A DNA stretch of 64,000 bases. Source: Jannaschia aquimarina. Lineage in GTDB: Bacteria > Pseudomonadota > Alphaproteobacteria > Rhodobacterales > Rhodobacteraceae. The DNA lies in contig NZ_JYFE01000036.1 in the NCBI RefSeq assembly GCF_000877395.1, positions 1 through 64,000 of the forward strand, read 5' to 3'. The position numbers and the translations under genes were made by a program. Under the pieces are notes generated by a model. That model saw nothing but the letters and a program-made list of their open reading frames with translations. It searched no databases and was not told the origin of the DNA. Shown here in pieces: positions 37,134-47,030 of this stretch (positions are counted from its first letter, which is position 1; every line of letters begins with the position of its first letter).

Positions 37134-38750
37134 TCATTCGTCGGCGACGCGGTAGAAGTCCTTGACGTACCAGTTGTTCTCCACGTTTTCGCGCGGGAAC
37201 CCCTTGATCGACGGGTCCAGCAGGAAGGCCAGCGAGTAGTGGTAGATCGGGACGATCGCCATCTCGTCGTAGAGGATCTGCTCGACCTGCGAGTAGTTCG
37301 GCTGCGGATCCTCGGCCGTCTTGGAGGCGACCATCAGCTCGTCCACCTCGGCGTTGGAAAACTTGCCGTCATTCGATCCATGCGTCGTCGTCACGAGGTC
37401 GAGGAAGGTCGACGCCTCGTTGTAATCCCCGCACCAGGCCGAGCGGGCCAAGTCGAATCCGCCCTCGCGGCGCTGGTCGAGATAGATCGCCCATTCGCTG
37501 TTCGACAGTTCCGTCTCGACGCCCAGCTTCTGCTTCCACATCTGGCTGATGACGGTGGCGATCTGCCGGTGGTTGTCGGACGTGTTGTAGATCAGGCGCA
37601 GCTCCAGGTCCGGGCTGCCCGCCTCTTCCCACAGGCGCTGGGCCTCCGCATCCCGCTCCGCCTGGGTCAGCTCGGCATAGGGGATCTCCGGCATCTCGAA
37701 GCCGGCGGTGGCCCAATGCGTGAAGTTGTAGGCCGGCTCCTGTCCGCCCTGCAGGATCTGGTCGACGATGACGTCGCGGTCCACGGCGTAGGACAGCGCC
37801 TTGCGCACATTCGGGTCGCGCAGCGCCTCGGGCACGTCGTCGCCGTCGCGGAAGTTGAACGCGTAATAGTAGCTGCACAGCCGAGGGACGCTGATCGCCT
37901 CTTCGGGCCGCTCCTGCTGCAGACGCGGGAAAGACCCCGCGGGCAGCGGCTCCAGCATGTCGAACTCGCCCGCCTCGTAGCGGGTCAGGGCCTGGTTTTC
38001 GTCGTTGATGACGTAGCCTTCGACGCGCTCGATGATGACGTTCTCGGCGTCCCAGTATTCCGGGTTCTTCACGAGCGTGAATGTCTCGTTCAGCGTCAGG
38101 CTTTCCAACGTGTAGGCCCCATTCGAGACCATATTTTCGGGCGCCGTCCAGTCGTCGCCATGCGCTTCGATGGTTGGCGCGTGGACGGGGAACAGAGTGG
38201 CGTAGGTCGTCATCGCCGGGAAGAAGGGGAGCGGCTGGGTCAGTGTGACGCGCAGGGTGCGGTCGTCCACGGCCTCCACACCCAGCGTTTCCGGGTCGGC
38301 CTCGCCGGCGACGATCTCGGCGGCGTTTTCCATCGAGGTCAGTTCGACATACCAGGCGTAGGGCGAGGCGGTGGCCGGATCGGCCGCGCGGCGCCAGCCG
38401 TTCACGAAGTCCTGCGCCGTTACCGGGTCGCCATTCGACCAAGCGGCGTCCTCGCGCAACGTGAAGGTGTAGACCGTATTACCCTCGGACGCCTCGAAGC
38501 TCTCGGCCACGCCCGGGACGAGGTTGCCCTGAGCGTCCTGGTTCATCAGCCCTTCGAACAATTGCCGGATGACGTGGGAACCCGCCGCCTCTTCGTTCAG
38601 CTGCGGATCCAGCGTCGGGAACTGGTCCAGAAGGCGGTAGCGGAACACCTGCTCTTCGGCCAGCACTTCGCCCGGCTGTGGTTGAGCGGCATGGGCGGGC
38701 GGCACGATCATCGTGGCGGCGGCAAGGGCGAGTAGCGTCCTGCGATACAT
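37134..38750 (-). CDS. oppA: Oligopeptide ABC transporter substrate-binding protein
   Basis: 538 residues. A Sec signal peptide (MYRRTLLALAAATMIVPPAHA) precedes a family 5 solute-binding fold: FRYRLLDQFPTLDPQLNEEA, LFEGLMNQDAQGNLVPGVAESFE and the VYTFTLREDAAWSNGDPVTAQDFV block. This is closest to MppA/OppA peptide binders by pattern. It is periplasmic and captures oligopeptides for OppBCDF. An AGGAGAG site precedes the ATG at 38750. Confidence 0.92.
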   Translation of the reverse strand: MYRRTLLALAAATMIVPPAHAAQPQPGEVLAEEQVFRYRLLDQFPTLDPQLNEEAAGSHVIRQLFEGLMNQDAQGNLVPGVAESFEASEGNTVYTFTLREDAAWSNGDPVTAQDFVNGWRRAADPATASPYAWYVELTSMENAAEIVAGEADPETLGVEAVDDRTLRVTLTQPLPFFPAMTTYATLFPVHAPTIEAHGDDWTAPENMVSNGAYTLESLTLNETFTLVKNPEYWDAENVIIERVEGYVINDENQALTRYEAGEFDMLEPLPAGSFPRLQQERPEEAISVPRLCSYYYAFNFRDGDDVPEALRDPNVRKALSYAVDRDVIVDQILQGGQEPAYNFTHWATAGFEMPEIPYAELTQAERDAEAQRLWEEAGSPDLELRLIYNTSDNHRQIATVISQMWKQKLGVETELSNSEWAIYLDQRREGGFDLARSAWCGDYNEASTFLDLVTTTHGSNDGKFSNAEVDELMVASKTAEDPQPNYSQVEQILYDEMAIVPIYHYSLAFLLDPSIKGFPRENVENNWYVKDFYRVADE

Positions 38751-38949
38751 CGAAATTCTCTCCTGTCGGGTGGGTCGGGCGCGTGGTCCGCGCCACTTCA
38801 CTGCAACAAGAGTGCCCCCCTGTTCCGCGCCGCCGCAAGCGTTCCCGCGGACTTACCCCAGTGACGCGACGTCCATCGGCGAGACCCCGCCTATTGCCTG
38901 GACGGGCAGGTTGACAGGCGACTGCCAAATGGGCGCCACGCAACGAAAA

Positions 38950-39010
38950 GGGCCCGCCGCGGAATGAACCGGGCGGGCCCCCTGGGGGCGGGCGGAAAGG
39001 GCGCCCGCCC
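38950..39010 (-). terminator. Tandem GC-rich hairpins after the glycerol transporter operon
   Basis: Two 9-bp stems in a row lie just past the glpV stop: GGGCCCGCC (38950-38958) with GGCGGGCCC (38972-38980), and GGGCGGGCG (38986-38994) with CGCCCGCCC (39002-39010). On the minus strand the distal end is followed by TTTTCGTTG. This is a likely terminator for the glp operon. The remaining 38751-38949 would hold the oppA promoter; no clear -35/-10 was found. Confidence 0.7.
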
Positions 39011-39016
39011 GTCAGC

Positions 39017-40735
39017 TCATTGCTGCCAGGACTGGATCAGCTCGTCGTAGCCGACGGTTTGTGGCTCCTCGTCCTCGTTCTCCAGCTTCGCCTTGGGCGA
39101 GCCGTCCTGCGACAGCCAGTACTCCGCTTCCCGCTCCTCGTTCAGGACCGGGCCGAGATCGCCCTGCACGCCGGCACGTTCCAGCCGTGCGAGCACCTGC
39201 TCCTGCTGTTCACACAGACTGTCCAGCGCCTCCTGCGCCGACTTCGCGCCTGACGAGGCGTCACCGATATTCTGCCACCAGAGCTGCGCCAGACGCGGAT
39301 AGTCCGGCACGTTGGTGCCCGTGGGCGACCAGCGGACGCGGGCGGGCGAGCGGTAGAACTCGACCAGGCCGCCAAGCTGCGGCGCACGTTCGGTGAAGCT
39401 GTCGTGGTTGATCGTGGACTCGCGGATGAAGGTGAGGCCCGCATGGGATTTCTCGACATCCACCGTCTGCGAGGTGACGAACTGGGCATAGAGCCACGCC
39501 GCCTTGGCGCGGTCCACTGGCGTGGACTGCATCAGCGTCCAGGATCCGGCATCCTGGTAGCCGACCTTCATGCCATCCTCCCAGTAGACGCCGTGTGGGC
39601 TGGGCGCCATGCGCCAGCGGGGCGAGCCGTCCTCGTTCAGCACGGCAGCCGCACCGTCGCCCACCATGTCGGCGGTAAATGCGGTGTACCAGAACATCTG
39701 CTGCGCGACGTTGCCCTGCGCCGGGATCGGACCGGCCTCGCTGAAGGTCATGCCGGCCGCGGCGGGTGGCGCGTAGTTCTGCAGCCAGTCGACGTACTTC
39801 TCGATGGCGTAGACCGCCGCCGGAGAGTTCGTCGCTCCGCCCCGCGCCACGCAGGAACCGACGGGCTGGCTGTTCTCGTTGACGCGGATGCCCCACTCGT
39901 CGACGGGCAGGCCGTTGGGCTCGCCGACCGATCCCATGCCGGCCATCGACATCCACGCATCGGTGAAGCGCCAGCCCAGGCTCGGGTCTTTCTTGCCGTA
40001 ATCCATGTGGCCGTAGATCTCGCCCTCGATGCCCATGTGGCTGAGGTCGCGGCCGGTGAAGAAGGCGGCGATGTCTTCGTAGGCGGACCAGGTGACCGGC
40101 ACCCCCAGCGGGTAGCCGTATTCCGCCTCGAAGTCGGCCATGTTCTTTTCGTCGGTGAACATGTCGTAGCGGAACCAGTAGAGGTTCGCGAATTGCTGGG
40201 TCGGCATCTGGTAGAGCTTGCCGTCAGGTCCCGTCGTGAAGTCGAGCCCGATGAAGTCTTCCAGGTTGATCGTGGGCGAGGTGACGTCCGCGCCTTCTCC
40301 GGCCATCCAGTCGGTCAGGTTGCGCACCTGCTGGTAGCGCCAATGGGTGCCGATCAGATCGCTGTCGTTGACATAGGCGTCGTAGATGTTCTCGCCGGAC
40401 TGCATCTGCGTCTGCAGCTTCTCGACCACGTCGCCTTCGCCGATCAGGTCGTGGGTGACGTTGATCCCGGTGATCGCGGTGAAGGCCGGGGCCAGGACGT
40501 TGGCCTCGTATTCGTGGGTGGTGATCGTCTCCGACACGACGGTGATGTCCATGCCCTGAAACGGCTCGGACGCGTCGACGAACCACTGCATCTCTGCTTC
40601 CTGCTCCTCGCGGGTCAGGGTGGAGCGTTCGATGTTCTCGTCCAGGAACGCGCGCGCGGCGTCCATGTCGGCGAAAGCGGGCAGCCCGGCGAATGCCAGG
40701 GCGAGCGCCGTCGCGGATGTGAGGGTCTTTTTCAT
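39017..40735 (-). CDS. glpV: Glycerol ABC transporter substrate-binding protein
   Basis: 572 residues. A Sec signal peptide (MKKTLTSATALALAFAGLPAFA) is followed by a family 1 solute-binding fold of the large GlpV type: ITVVSETITTHEYEANVLAP, YDAYVNDSDLIGTHWRYQQV and FANLYWFRYDMFTDEKNMAD. The order glpSTPQ-U-V with a divergent DeoR regulator matches the glycerol transporter described in Rhizobium leguminosarum, which supports glycerol as ligand. It is the last gene of the operon, followed by twin hairpins. Confidence 0.87.
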   Translation of the reverse strand: MKKTLTSATALALAFAGLPAFADMDAARAFLDENIERSTLTREEQEAEMQWFVDASEPFQGMDITVVSETITTHEYEANVLAPAFTAITGINVTHDLIGEGDVVEKLQTQMQSGENIYDAYVNDSDLIGTHWRYQQVRNLTDWMAGEGADVTSPTINLEDFIGLDFTTGPDGKLYQMPTQQFANLYWFRYDMFTDEKNMADFEAEYGYPLGVPVTWSAYEDIAAFFTGRDLSHMGIEGEIYGHMDYGKKDPSLGWRFTDAWMSMAGMGSVGEPNGLPVDEWGIRVNENSQPVGSCVARGGATNSPAAVYAIEKYVDWLQNYAPPAAAGMTFSEAGPIPAQGNVAQQMFWYTAFTADMVGDGAAAVLNEDGSPRWRMAPSPHGVYWEDGMKVGYQDAGSWTLMQSTPVDRAKAAWLYAQFVTSQTVDVEKSHAGLTFIRESTINHDSFTERAPQLGGLVEFYRSPARVRWSPTGTNVPDYPRLAQLWWQNIGDASSGAKSAQEALDSLCEQQEQVLARLERAGVQGDLGPVLNEEREAEYWLSQDGSPKAKLENEDEEPQTVGYDELIQSWQQ

Positions 40736-40772
40736 TGGTATCCTCCCTTGGTGTTTCTTGTCTGCGCGTGTC

Positions 40773-41048
40773 TCAGACGTAGCGGAACACCGCTACGGCA
40801 TAGGCGAGGCACGCGATCAGGGCGTAGGGCTGGGGACCGATTTCGAGCCCCAGCCAGATCAGGTTGATGAAGGCCGAACCCAGCAGCGTGATGAACAGCC
40901 GGTCGCCTCGGGTCGTCTCGATCCGCAGGATGCCGACGCGCGGCGTCTCGGGATACTTGATCGCAAGCACCGTCATCGTGACGAGCAGGCCCGCGATCAC
41001 CGCGAAGAAGGCCGCCGTGGGCCAGGTCCAGGCCATCCAGTCTAGCAT
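40773..41048 (-). CDS. glpU: DUF2160 small membrane protein of the glycerol transporter
   Basis: 91 residues, two or three helices (about 8-27, 52-66 and 70-86). It begins MLDWMAWTWPTAAFF and contains KYPETPRVGILRIETTRGDRLFITLLG, the conserved DUF2160 core. In alphaproteobacteria this gene sits between the permeases and the binding protein of the glycerol ABC system; its role is unknown. A CCGGAGGACACGGG site precedes the ATG at 41048. The overlapping frame to 41099 runs into the flanking palindromic repeat. Confidence 0.82.
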   Translation of the reverse strand: MLDWMAWTWPTAAFFAVIAGLLVTMTVLAIKYPETPRVGILRIETTRGDRLFITLLGSAFINLIWLGLEIGPQPYALIACLAYAVAVFRYV

Positions 41049-41069
41049 CCCGTGTCCTCCGGGTCGGAT

Positions 41070-41099
41070 GTCATCGCCGGGCTCGACCCGGCGATCCAC
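41070..41099. repeat. 30-bp palindromic repeat, left copy
   Basis: This 30-bp element (GTCATCGCCGGGCTCGACCC and the following 10 bases) carries an internal dyad CCGGGCTCGACCCGG. It is 25/30 identical to the reverse complement of the copy at 41411-41440. It lies one base from the GIY-YIG stop codon. Confidence 0.85.
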
Positions 41100-41100
41100 T

Positions 41101-41391
41101 TTACGACAGGCGCGAAATCCCAGACCATAGATCGCACCACTCGGGGTTCTCGCGTTCGATTAGCGAGATCTTCCAGGCACGCTTCCATTTCTTGATGCTC
41201 TTCTCGCGCTTGATCGCGTAAGGCGCCGCCTCGTGCCGCTCGAACCAGACCAGCTTCGTGACATTGCAGCGCGCGGTGAAGCTGTTTGGAGCGACGTGCT
41301 CCCGATGTTCCCAGACGCGGCGCACGAGATCGCTGGTCACACCCACATAGAGCGTACCGTTTCGCTGGCTTGCGAGGATGTAGGTCCACAT
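41101..41391 (-). CDS. GIY-YIG nuclease domain protein
   Basis: 96 residues. MWTYILASQRNGTLYVGVTS gives the tyrosine pair of the GIY-YIG fold (TYI...LYVG), RVWEHREHV supplies the conserved Arg/His helix, and FERHEAAPYAIKREKSIKKW contains the catalytic-type Glu. This matches small stand-alone YhbQ-like (UPF0213) proteins of unknown role. It sits within the glycerol transport operon between glpQ and glpU, and an inverted pair of 30-bp palindromes flanks it. No strong ribosome binding site is visible. This arrangement suggests an inserted cassette. Confidence 0.88.
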   Translation of the reverse strand: MWTYILASQRNGTLYVGVTSDLVRRVWEHREHVAPNSFTARCNVTKLVWFERHEAAPYAIKREKSIKKWKRAWKISLIERENPEWCDLWSGISRLS

Positions 41392-41410
41392 GGCGGTTAG
41401 GGGTCGACAG

Positions 41411-41440
41411 GTAGGTGGCCGGGTCAAGCCCGGCCATGAC
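41411..41440. repeat. 30-bp palindromic repeat, right copy
   Basis: This copy (GTAGGTGGCCGGGTCAAGCC and the following 10 bases) is the inverted partner of 41070-41099. It lies 19 bp upstream of the GIY-YIG start and 29 bp from the glpQ stop. Internal dyad: CCGGGTCAAGCCCGG. Confidence 0.85.
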
Positions 41441-41469
41441 GCCGTGAGAATGGTTAAGAAATGGTTCCA

Positions 41470-43228
<1,759 letters not shown>

Positions 43229-43232
<4 letters not shown>

Positions 43233-44314
43233 GCCGCCTCTCCGTCGGGGACGACGCGCCAGTCGTCGGCATAGACGTTGACGCCCGCCGGATCGAAGGT
43301 CACCCGATCCGCATCCGCCGCAATCGCGGCGCCTTCGGGGGCGATGGCGCTCAACTCCACGTCGCCCGCCATCAGCCGGACGATCTTGTGGCGGCCCACA
43401 TCCTCGATGCGGGTGACGCGCGCGGGCAGTCCCGCACCTCCGGTCGTCAGCCGCACGAATTCCGGCCGCACCCCGATCTGCACCCGCCCAGCGGGCGGCG
43501 CGTAGCCGGCGGCCAGCGGCACTTCGGCGCCGCCCACCCGGGCGACGTCGCCCGCGATCTCGGCATCCATGACGTTCATGCCGGGGGAGCCGATGAAATA
43601 GCCCACGAAGGTATGCGCCGGACGCTCGAACAATTCCTGCGGCGTGCCGATCTGGACCACTCGGCCGTCATACATGACGACGACCTTGTCCGCGAAGGTC
43701 AGCGCTTCGGTCTGGTCGTGGGTCACGTAGATCATCGTGTGACCGAACTCGTTGTGCAACGCCTTCAGCTGCGTCCGAAGCTCCCACTTCATGTGCGGGT
43801 CGATCACCGTAAGCGGCTCGTCGAAGAGCAGGGCGTTGACGTCCTCGCGAACCATTCCGCGGCCGAGGCTGATCTTCTGCTTGGCATCCGCCGTCAGACC
43901 CCGCGCCTTGCGGTCCAGCTCGGCCTCCATGCCGATCATCTGCGCGATCTCCTGGACGCGGCGGGCGACGTAATCAGGCTCGGCCCCCCTGTTCCGCAAC
44001 GGAAAGGCGAGGTTATCGCGCACGCTCATCGTGTCGTAGACGACGGGAAACTGGAACACCTGCGCGATGTTGCGCTCGGCGGTCGGCGCGTGGGTCACGT
44101 CCACGTCGTCGAAGAGGATGCGCCCCTGGCTCGGCTCCAGCAGGCCAGAGATGATGTTCAGCAACGTCGACTTCCCGCAGCCCGAGGCGCCAAGCAGGGC
44201 GTAGGCCTCGCCGTCGCGCCAGTCGTGGTTCAGCTCCTTGAGGGCGAAATCGTCCTCCGAAGCCGGGTTTGGCAGGTAGGAATGCGCCAGATTGTCGAGC
44301 GTGATCTTCGCCAT
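43229..44314 (-). CDS. glpT: Glycerol ABC transporter ATP-binding protein
   Basis: 361 residues. Walker A LLGASGCGKSTLLNIISGL, Q-loop VFQFPVVYDTMSV, Walker B NALLFDEPLTVIDP and switch THDQTEALTFAD are present. The ABC signature is atypical: LTADAKQKISLGRGM replaces LSGGQxQR, as seen in GlpT-type partners that pair with a second ATPase. A C-terminal TOBE-like domain follows (PEFVRLTTGG...). It overlaps glpS by one base (TGATG). Confidence 0.9.
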
Positions 44315-45402
44315 CACGCGGCCTCCGCATAGGGCGCGCCCGCGACCAGCGCGCCGTCCTCGGCGAAGACGTAAAGATGCACCGGGTCCACATGAACCGT
44401 CACATCCGCGCCGGGCGACAGGTCGCGCACGCCATGGACAAGCCCGACCCAGTCGCGCCCCGCATGGTCGAGATGGATGAAGGTCTCGGATCCGGTGATC
44501 TCGGTCACCGAAAGGCGCGCGTCGAAATCCAGATCGTTCGGCCCGCGCGCATGCAGCTCCAGATGATTCGGGCGGAACCCGGCGCGGTAGCGCCCGTCCG
44601 CCAGACCCGCCATCGCGCCGGGCGCAGGGCGCGCCGCGCCACCCTCCACCTCGATGGCATCGCCGCGCTTGGCGAAATCGAAGAAATTCATCGGCGGATC
44701 GCTGAAGACCCGCGCCGTGGTGGCGTCGACCGGGCGGCGATAGACCTCCGGCGTCGGACCAAATTGCGTGACCCGTCCCTCCCAGAGCGTCGCCACGTTG
44801 CCGCCCAGCAGAAGCGCCTCTTCGGGCTCGGTCGTGGCATAGACGAAGATCGAACCCGATTCCTCGAAGATGCGCGGGATCTCGGCACGCAATTCCTCGC
44901 GCAGCTTGTAGTCCAGATTGGCCAGCGGCTCGTCCAGCAGGACCAGACCGGCATTCTTGACCAAGGCCCGCGCCAACGCGCAACGCTGCTGCTGGCCGCC
45001 CGACAATTCCAGCGGCTTGCGGTCCAGCATCGGCGTCAACTTCATCAACTCGGCGGTCTCGCGCACGCGGCGATCGACCTCGTCGCGCGAGACGCCCATC
45101 AGCTTCATCGGTGAGGCGATGTTGTCATAGACGGTCATCGACGGGTAGTTGATGAACTGCTGGTAGACCATGGCGACCTTTCGGTCCTGCACCCGCATCC
45201 CGGTCACATCCTCACCGTTCCAGACGATGCGACCGGTATTGGGCTGATCCAGCCCGGCCATCAGGCGCATCAGGGTCGTCTTGCCCGACAGGGTCGGCCC
45301 GAGCAGCACGTTCATCGTGCCCTTCCGAAGCTCCAGGTCGGTGGGGTGGATATGGGTCTGCGCGCCGACGACCTTCGATACTCCGGCGAGATGCAGGCTC
45401 AT
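44314..45402 (-). CDS. glpS: Glycerol ABC transporter ATP-binding protein
   Basis: 362 residues. Walker A is LLGPTLSGKTTLMRLMAG, with Leu-Ser in place of the usual Gly-Cys, then YQQFINYPSMTV, signature ELSGGQQQRCALARAL, Walker B LVLLDEPLANLD, and TTEPEEALLLGG where the switch histidine is replaced by Thr. With the altered signature in GlpT, this suggests an asymmetric heterodimer in which the composite sites differ. It is the first gene of the operon and is divergent from glpR. The ATG at 45402 is preceded by GGGAGCGAGG. Confidence 0.9.
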   Translation of the reverse strand: MSLHLAGVSKVVGAQTHIHPTDLELRKGTMNVLLGPTLSGKTTLMRLMAGLDQPNTGRIVWNGEDVTGMRVQDRKVAMVYQQFINYPSMTVYDNIASPMKLMGVSRDEVDRRVRETAELMKLTPMLDRKPLELSGGQQQRCALARALVKNAGLVLLDEPLANLDYKLREELRAEIPRIFEESGSIFVYATTEPEEALLLGGNVATLWEGRVTQFGPTPEVYRRPVDATTARVFSDPPMNFFDFAKRGDAIEVEGGAARPAPGAMAGLADGRYRAGFRPNHLELHARGPNDLDFDARLSVTEITGSETFIHLDHAGRDWVGLVHGVRDLSPGADVTVHVDPVHLYVFAEDGALVAGAPYAEAA

Positions 45403-45655
45403 GCGCCTCGCTCCCGGACCGATCCGAATGCCGAACGTTCGTAGATCACCCGCCCCTCCCAAGACCGACTAACCTTGGGTAACAGCCGCGAAACAGGCGG
45501 TGCAAGGCGATTTTTCGTTTCGCTTCGGTTTGCCGCCTTTTCGGGTGGCTGCTTTCGGATTGAGCCGGATCATCCCCGATACCGCAAAGAAAGTTGAGGT
45601 GTTCGCGCATTTTCGCATAGAAGATTCGAACGGAACCTGTGGGAGGGGGCCCGGT
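45403..45655. promoter_or_regulatory. glpS-glpR divergent promoter region with TTTCG repeats
   Basis: The 253-bp gap holds the pentamer TTTCG at 45513-45517, 45518-45522, 45539-45543, 45553-45557 and 45611-45615, with a CTTCG variant at 45523-45527. All are on the plus strand. DeoR-type regulators often bind clusters of short direct repeats, so these are candidate GlpR sites. No -35/-10 pair is certain. Confidence 0.5.
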
Positions 45656-46414
45656 ATGTCGCAGACCTTTCGCCATCCAGAGATCCTCGAAATCGCGCGG
45701 CGCGAGGGGAAGGTCACGGTCGAGGATCTCGCAAGCCGCTTCGGCGTGACACTCCAGACGATCCGCCGCGACTTGGCCGACCTGTCGGACCTGCGCAAGC
45801 TCGAAAGGGTTCATGGCGGCGCGGTCCTGCCATCGGGCACGACCAATATCGACTATCAGGAACGGCGCAGCCTGAACGAAGAGGCCAAGGCCCGGATAGC
45901 CCGTATCTGCGCACGGGAAATTCCTGATGGCGCCGCGCTGTTTCTGGGCATAGGCACCACGACCGAGGCGGTTGCGCGTGAATTGCTCCACCATCGCAGC
46001 CTTCTCGTCATCACCAACAACATGAACGTCGCGAACATCCTGATGGGGAACGCCGAATGCCAGATCATCGTGGCCGGCGGCGCGCTCCGGCAGCGCGACG
46101 GCGGTCTGGTGGGGGCTCTGACGGTGGACGCCATCCGTCAGTTCAAGTTCGATATCGCCGTGATCGGGTGTTCGGCGGTGGACGCCGACGGGGATCTGCT
46201 CGATTTCGACGTGCAGGAGGTGGGCGTCAGTCGCGCGATCCTCGAACAGGCCCGCCGCACGTTCCTCGTGGCGGACCGGTCGAAATTCAGCCGCAACGCC
46301 CCGGCGCGCATCGCCCCGCTCTCGGAACTGGATCGTGTCTTTACCGACGCGCCGCTGCCGCCGGATCTCGAAGCGTTCTGCCGCGACGGCGGCACACAGG
46401 TCGATATCGGCTGA
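45656..46414 (+). CDS. glpR: DeoR-family transcriptional regulator of glycerol genes
   Basis: 252 residues. The N-terminal helix-turn-helix is VTVEDLASRFGVTLQTIRRD, ending with the family motif ERVHGGAVLPSG. The C-terminal DeoR sensor domain carries LFLGIGTTTEAVAREL, VITNNMNVANIL and FDIAVIGCSAVDADGDLLDF, which bind a phosphorylated sugar-type ligand (probably glycerol-3-phosphate). It is divergent from glpSTPQ and is expected to repress it. Start at 45656 with GGGAGGGGG upstream; the open frame to 45500 runs through the operator region. Confidence 0.9.
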   Translation: MSQTFRHPEILEIARREGKVTVEDLASRFGVTLQTIRRDLADLSDLRKLERVHGGAVLPSGTTNIDYQERRSLNEEAKARIARICAREIPDGAALFLGIGTTTEAVARELLHHRSLLVITNNMNVANILMGNAECQIIVAGGALRQRDGGLVGALTVDAIRQFKFDIAVIGCSAVDADGDLLDFDVQEVGVSRAILEQARRTFLVADRSKFSRNAPARIAPLSELDRVFTDAPLPPDLEAFCRDGGTQVDIG

Positions 46415-46549
46415 CCCGACCGCACACGCCTACAATCCGCGCCGGCGCGACGTACCCTGCGATGTGGCTTGCAATGCCTGACGTCTTTTGTCAGAAATAG
46501 ACATCCCAGCCAGCCCCCGGCGAGCCCGGACCTCTCAAGGGGATCCGAC

Positions 46550-46741
46550 ATGCCCAGCACATACAGACCCGATCCGATGGTCGGCCCTTCCGAACCGGTC
46601 GCGACCGCCTCGCTCTGTCACGAGGTGCTCTACGACCTCCTCTTTTCGGGCCTCGCGCCTTCGGAAAGCAGGATCGAGGCCCTTCTCGACCGGGTCGAAA
46701 CCGGCACCCGGGCCAGCGACCCGCCAAAGGACAGTCCATGA
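46550..46741 (+). CDS. Small hypothetical protein
   Basis: 63 residues, not recognised. AAGGGG lies upstream of the ATG at good spacing, and its stop overlaps the start of the DUF1289 gene as ATGA, so it appears translated. The middle part, SLCHEVLYDLLFSGLAPSESRIEAL, looks like one amphipathic helix pair; the ends are polar and Pro-rich. It probably works with, or only couples, the DUF1289 protein. Confidence 0.55.
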   Translation: MPSTYRPDPMVGPSEPVATASLCHEVLYDLLFSGLAPSESRIEALLDRVETGTRASDPPKDSP

Positions 46742-47004
46742 GCAAGACCCCGAGCCCCTGCATCGACGTCTGCAAGTTCCGGCGGCCCGGCCCCGCCGGA
46801 TCCCATTGCATCGGATGCTCCATGACGAAGGAGCAGAAGAAGATCTCGAAGCGGGTCAAGGGCAAGGCGCGGGAAGCGTTCGTCGCGCTGGTCGTGTCTC
46901 AGCAGAAGGTGATGGGCCGCTACGATCATTGGCGGGGCGCGTACCTGAAACGGTGCCTGAAGAAGGGCGCCCGCGCTCCGGAGATCGTCCGAAAGGCGGG
47001 CTAA
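46738..47004 (+). CDS. DUF1289 domain protein
   Basis: 88 residues. The start SPCIDVCKFRRPG followed by CIGCSMTKEQ matches the DUF1289 pattern with four cysteines (Cys8, Cys12, Cys24, Cys27), which may bind a metal or an Fe-S cluster. The remainder is rich in Lys and Arg. The biological role is not known. It overlaps the preceding small gene and is convergent, 26 bp apart, with the RTX glycoside hydrolase. Confidence 0.8.
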   Translation: MSKTPSPCIDVCKFRRPGPAGSHCIGCSMTKEQKKISKRVKGKAREAFVALVVSQQKVMGRYDHWRGAYLKRCLKKGARAPEIVRKAG

Positions 47005-47030
47005 GGCGGACGCCCCGGCCCGCCCGCCGG

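Noticed and set aside
46480-46500. A short dyad CTGAC...GTCAG after glpR
   Set aside because: Only 4-5 bp of stem; it cannot be told from chance.
47018-47024. A possible hairpin between the DUF1289 gene and the RTX hydrolase (GGCGGGC at 46995 with GCCCGCC)
   Set aside because: The stem is short, the loop is 16 bases and there is no T-run; too weak to list as a terminator.
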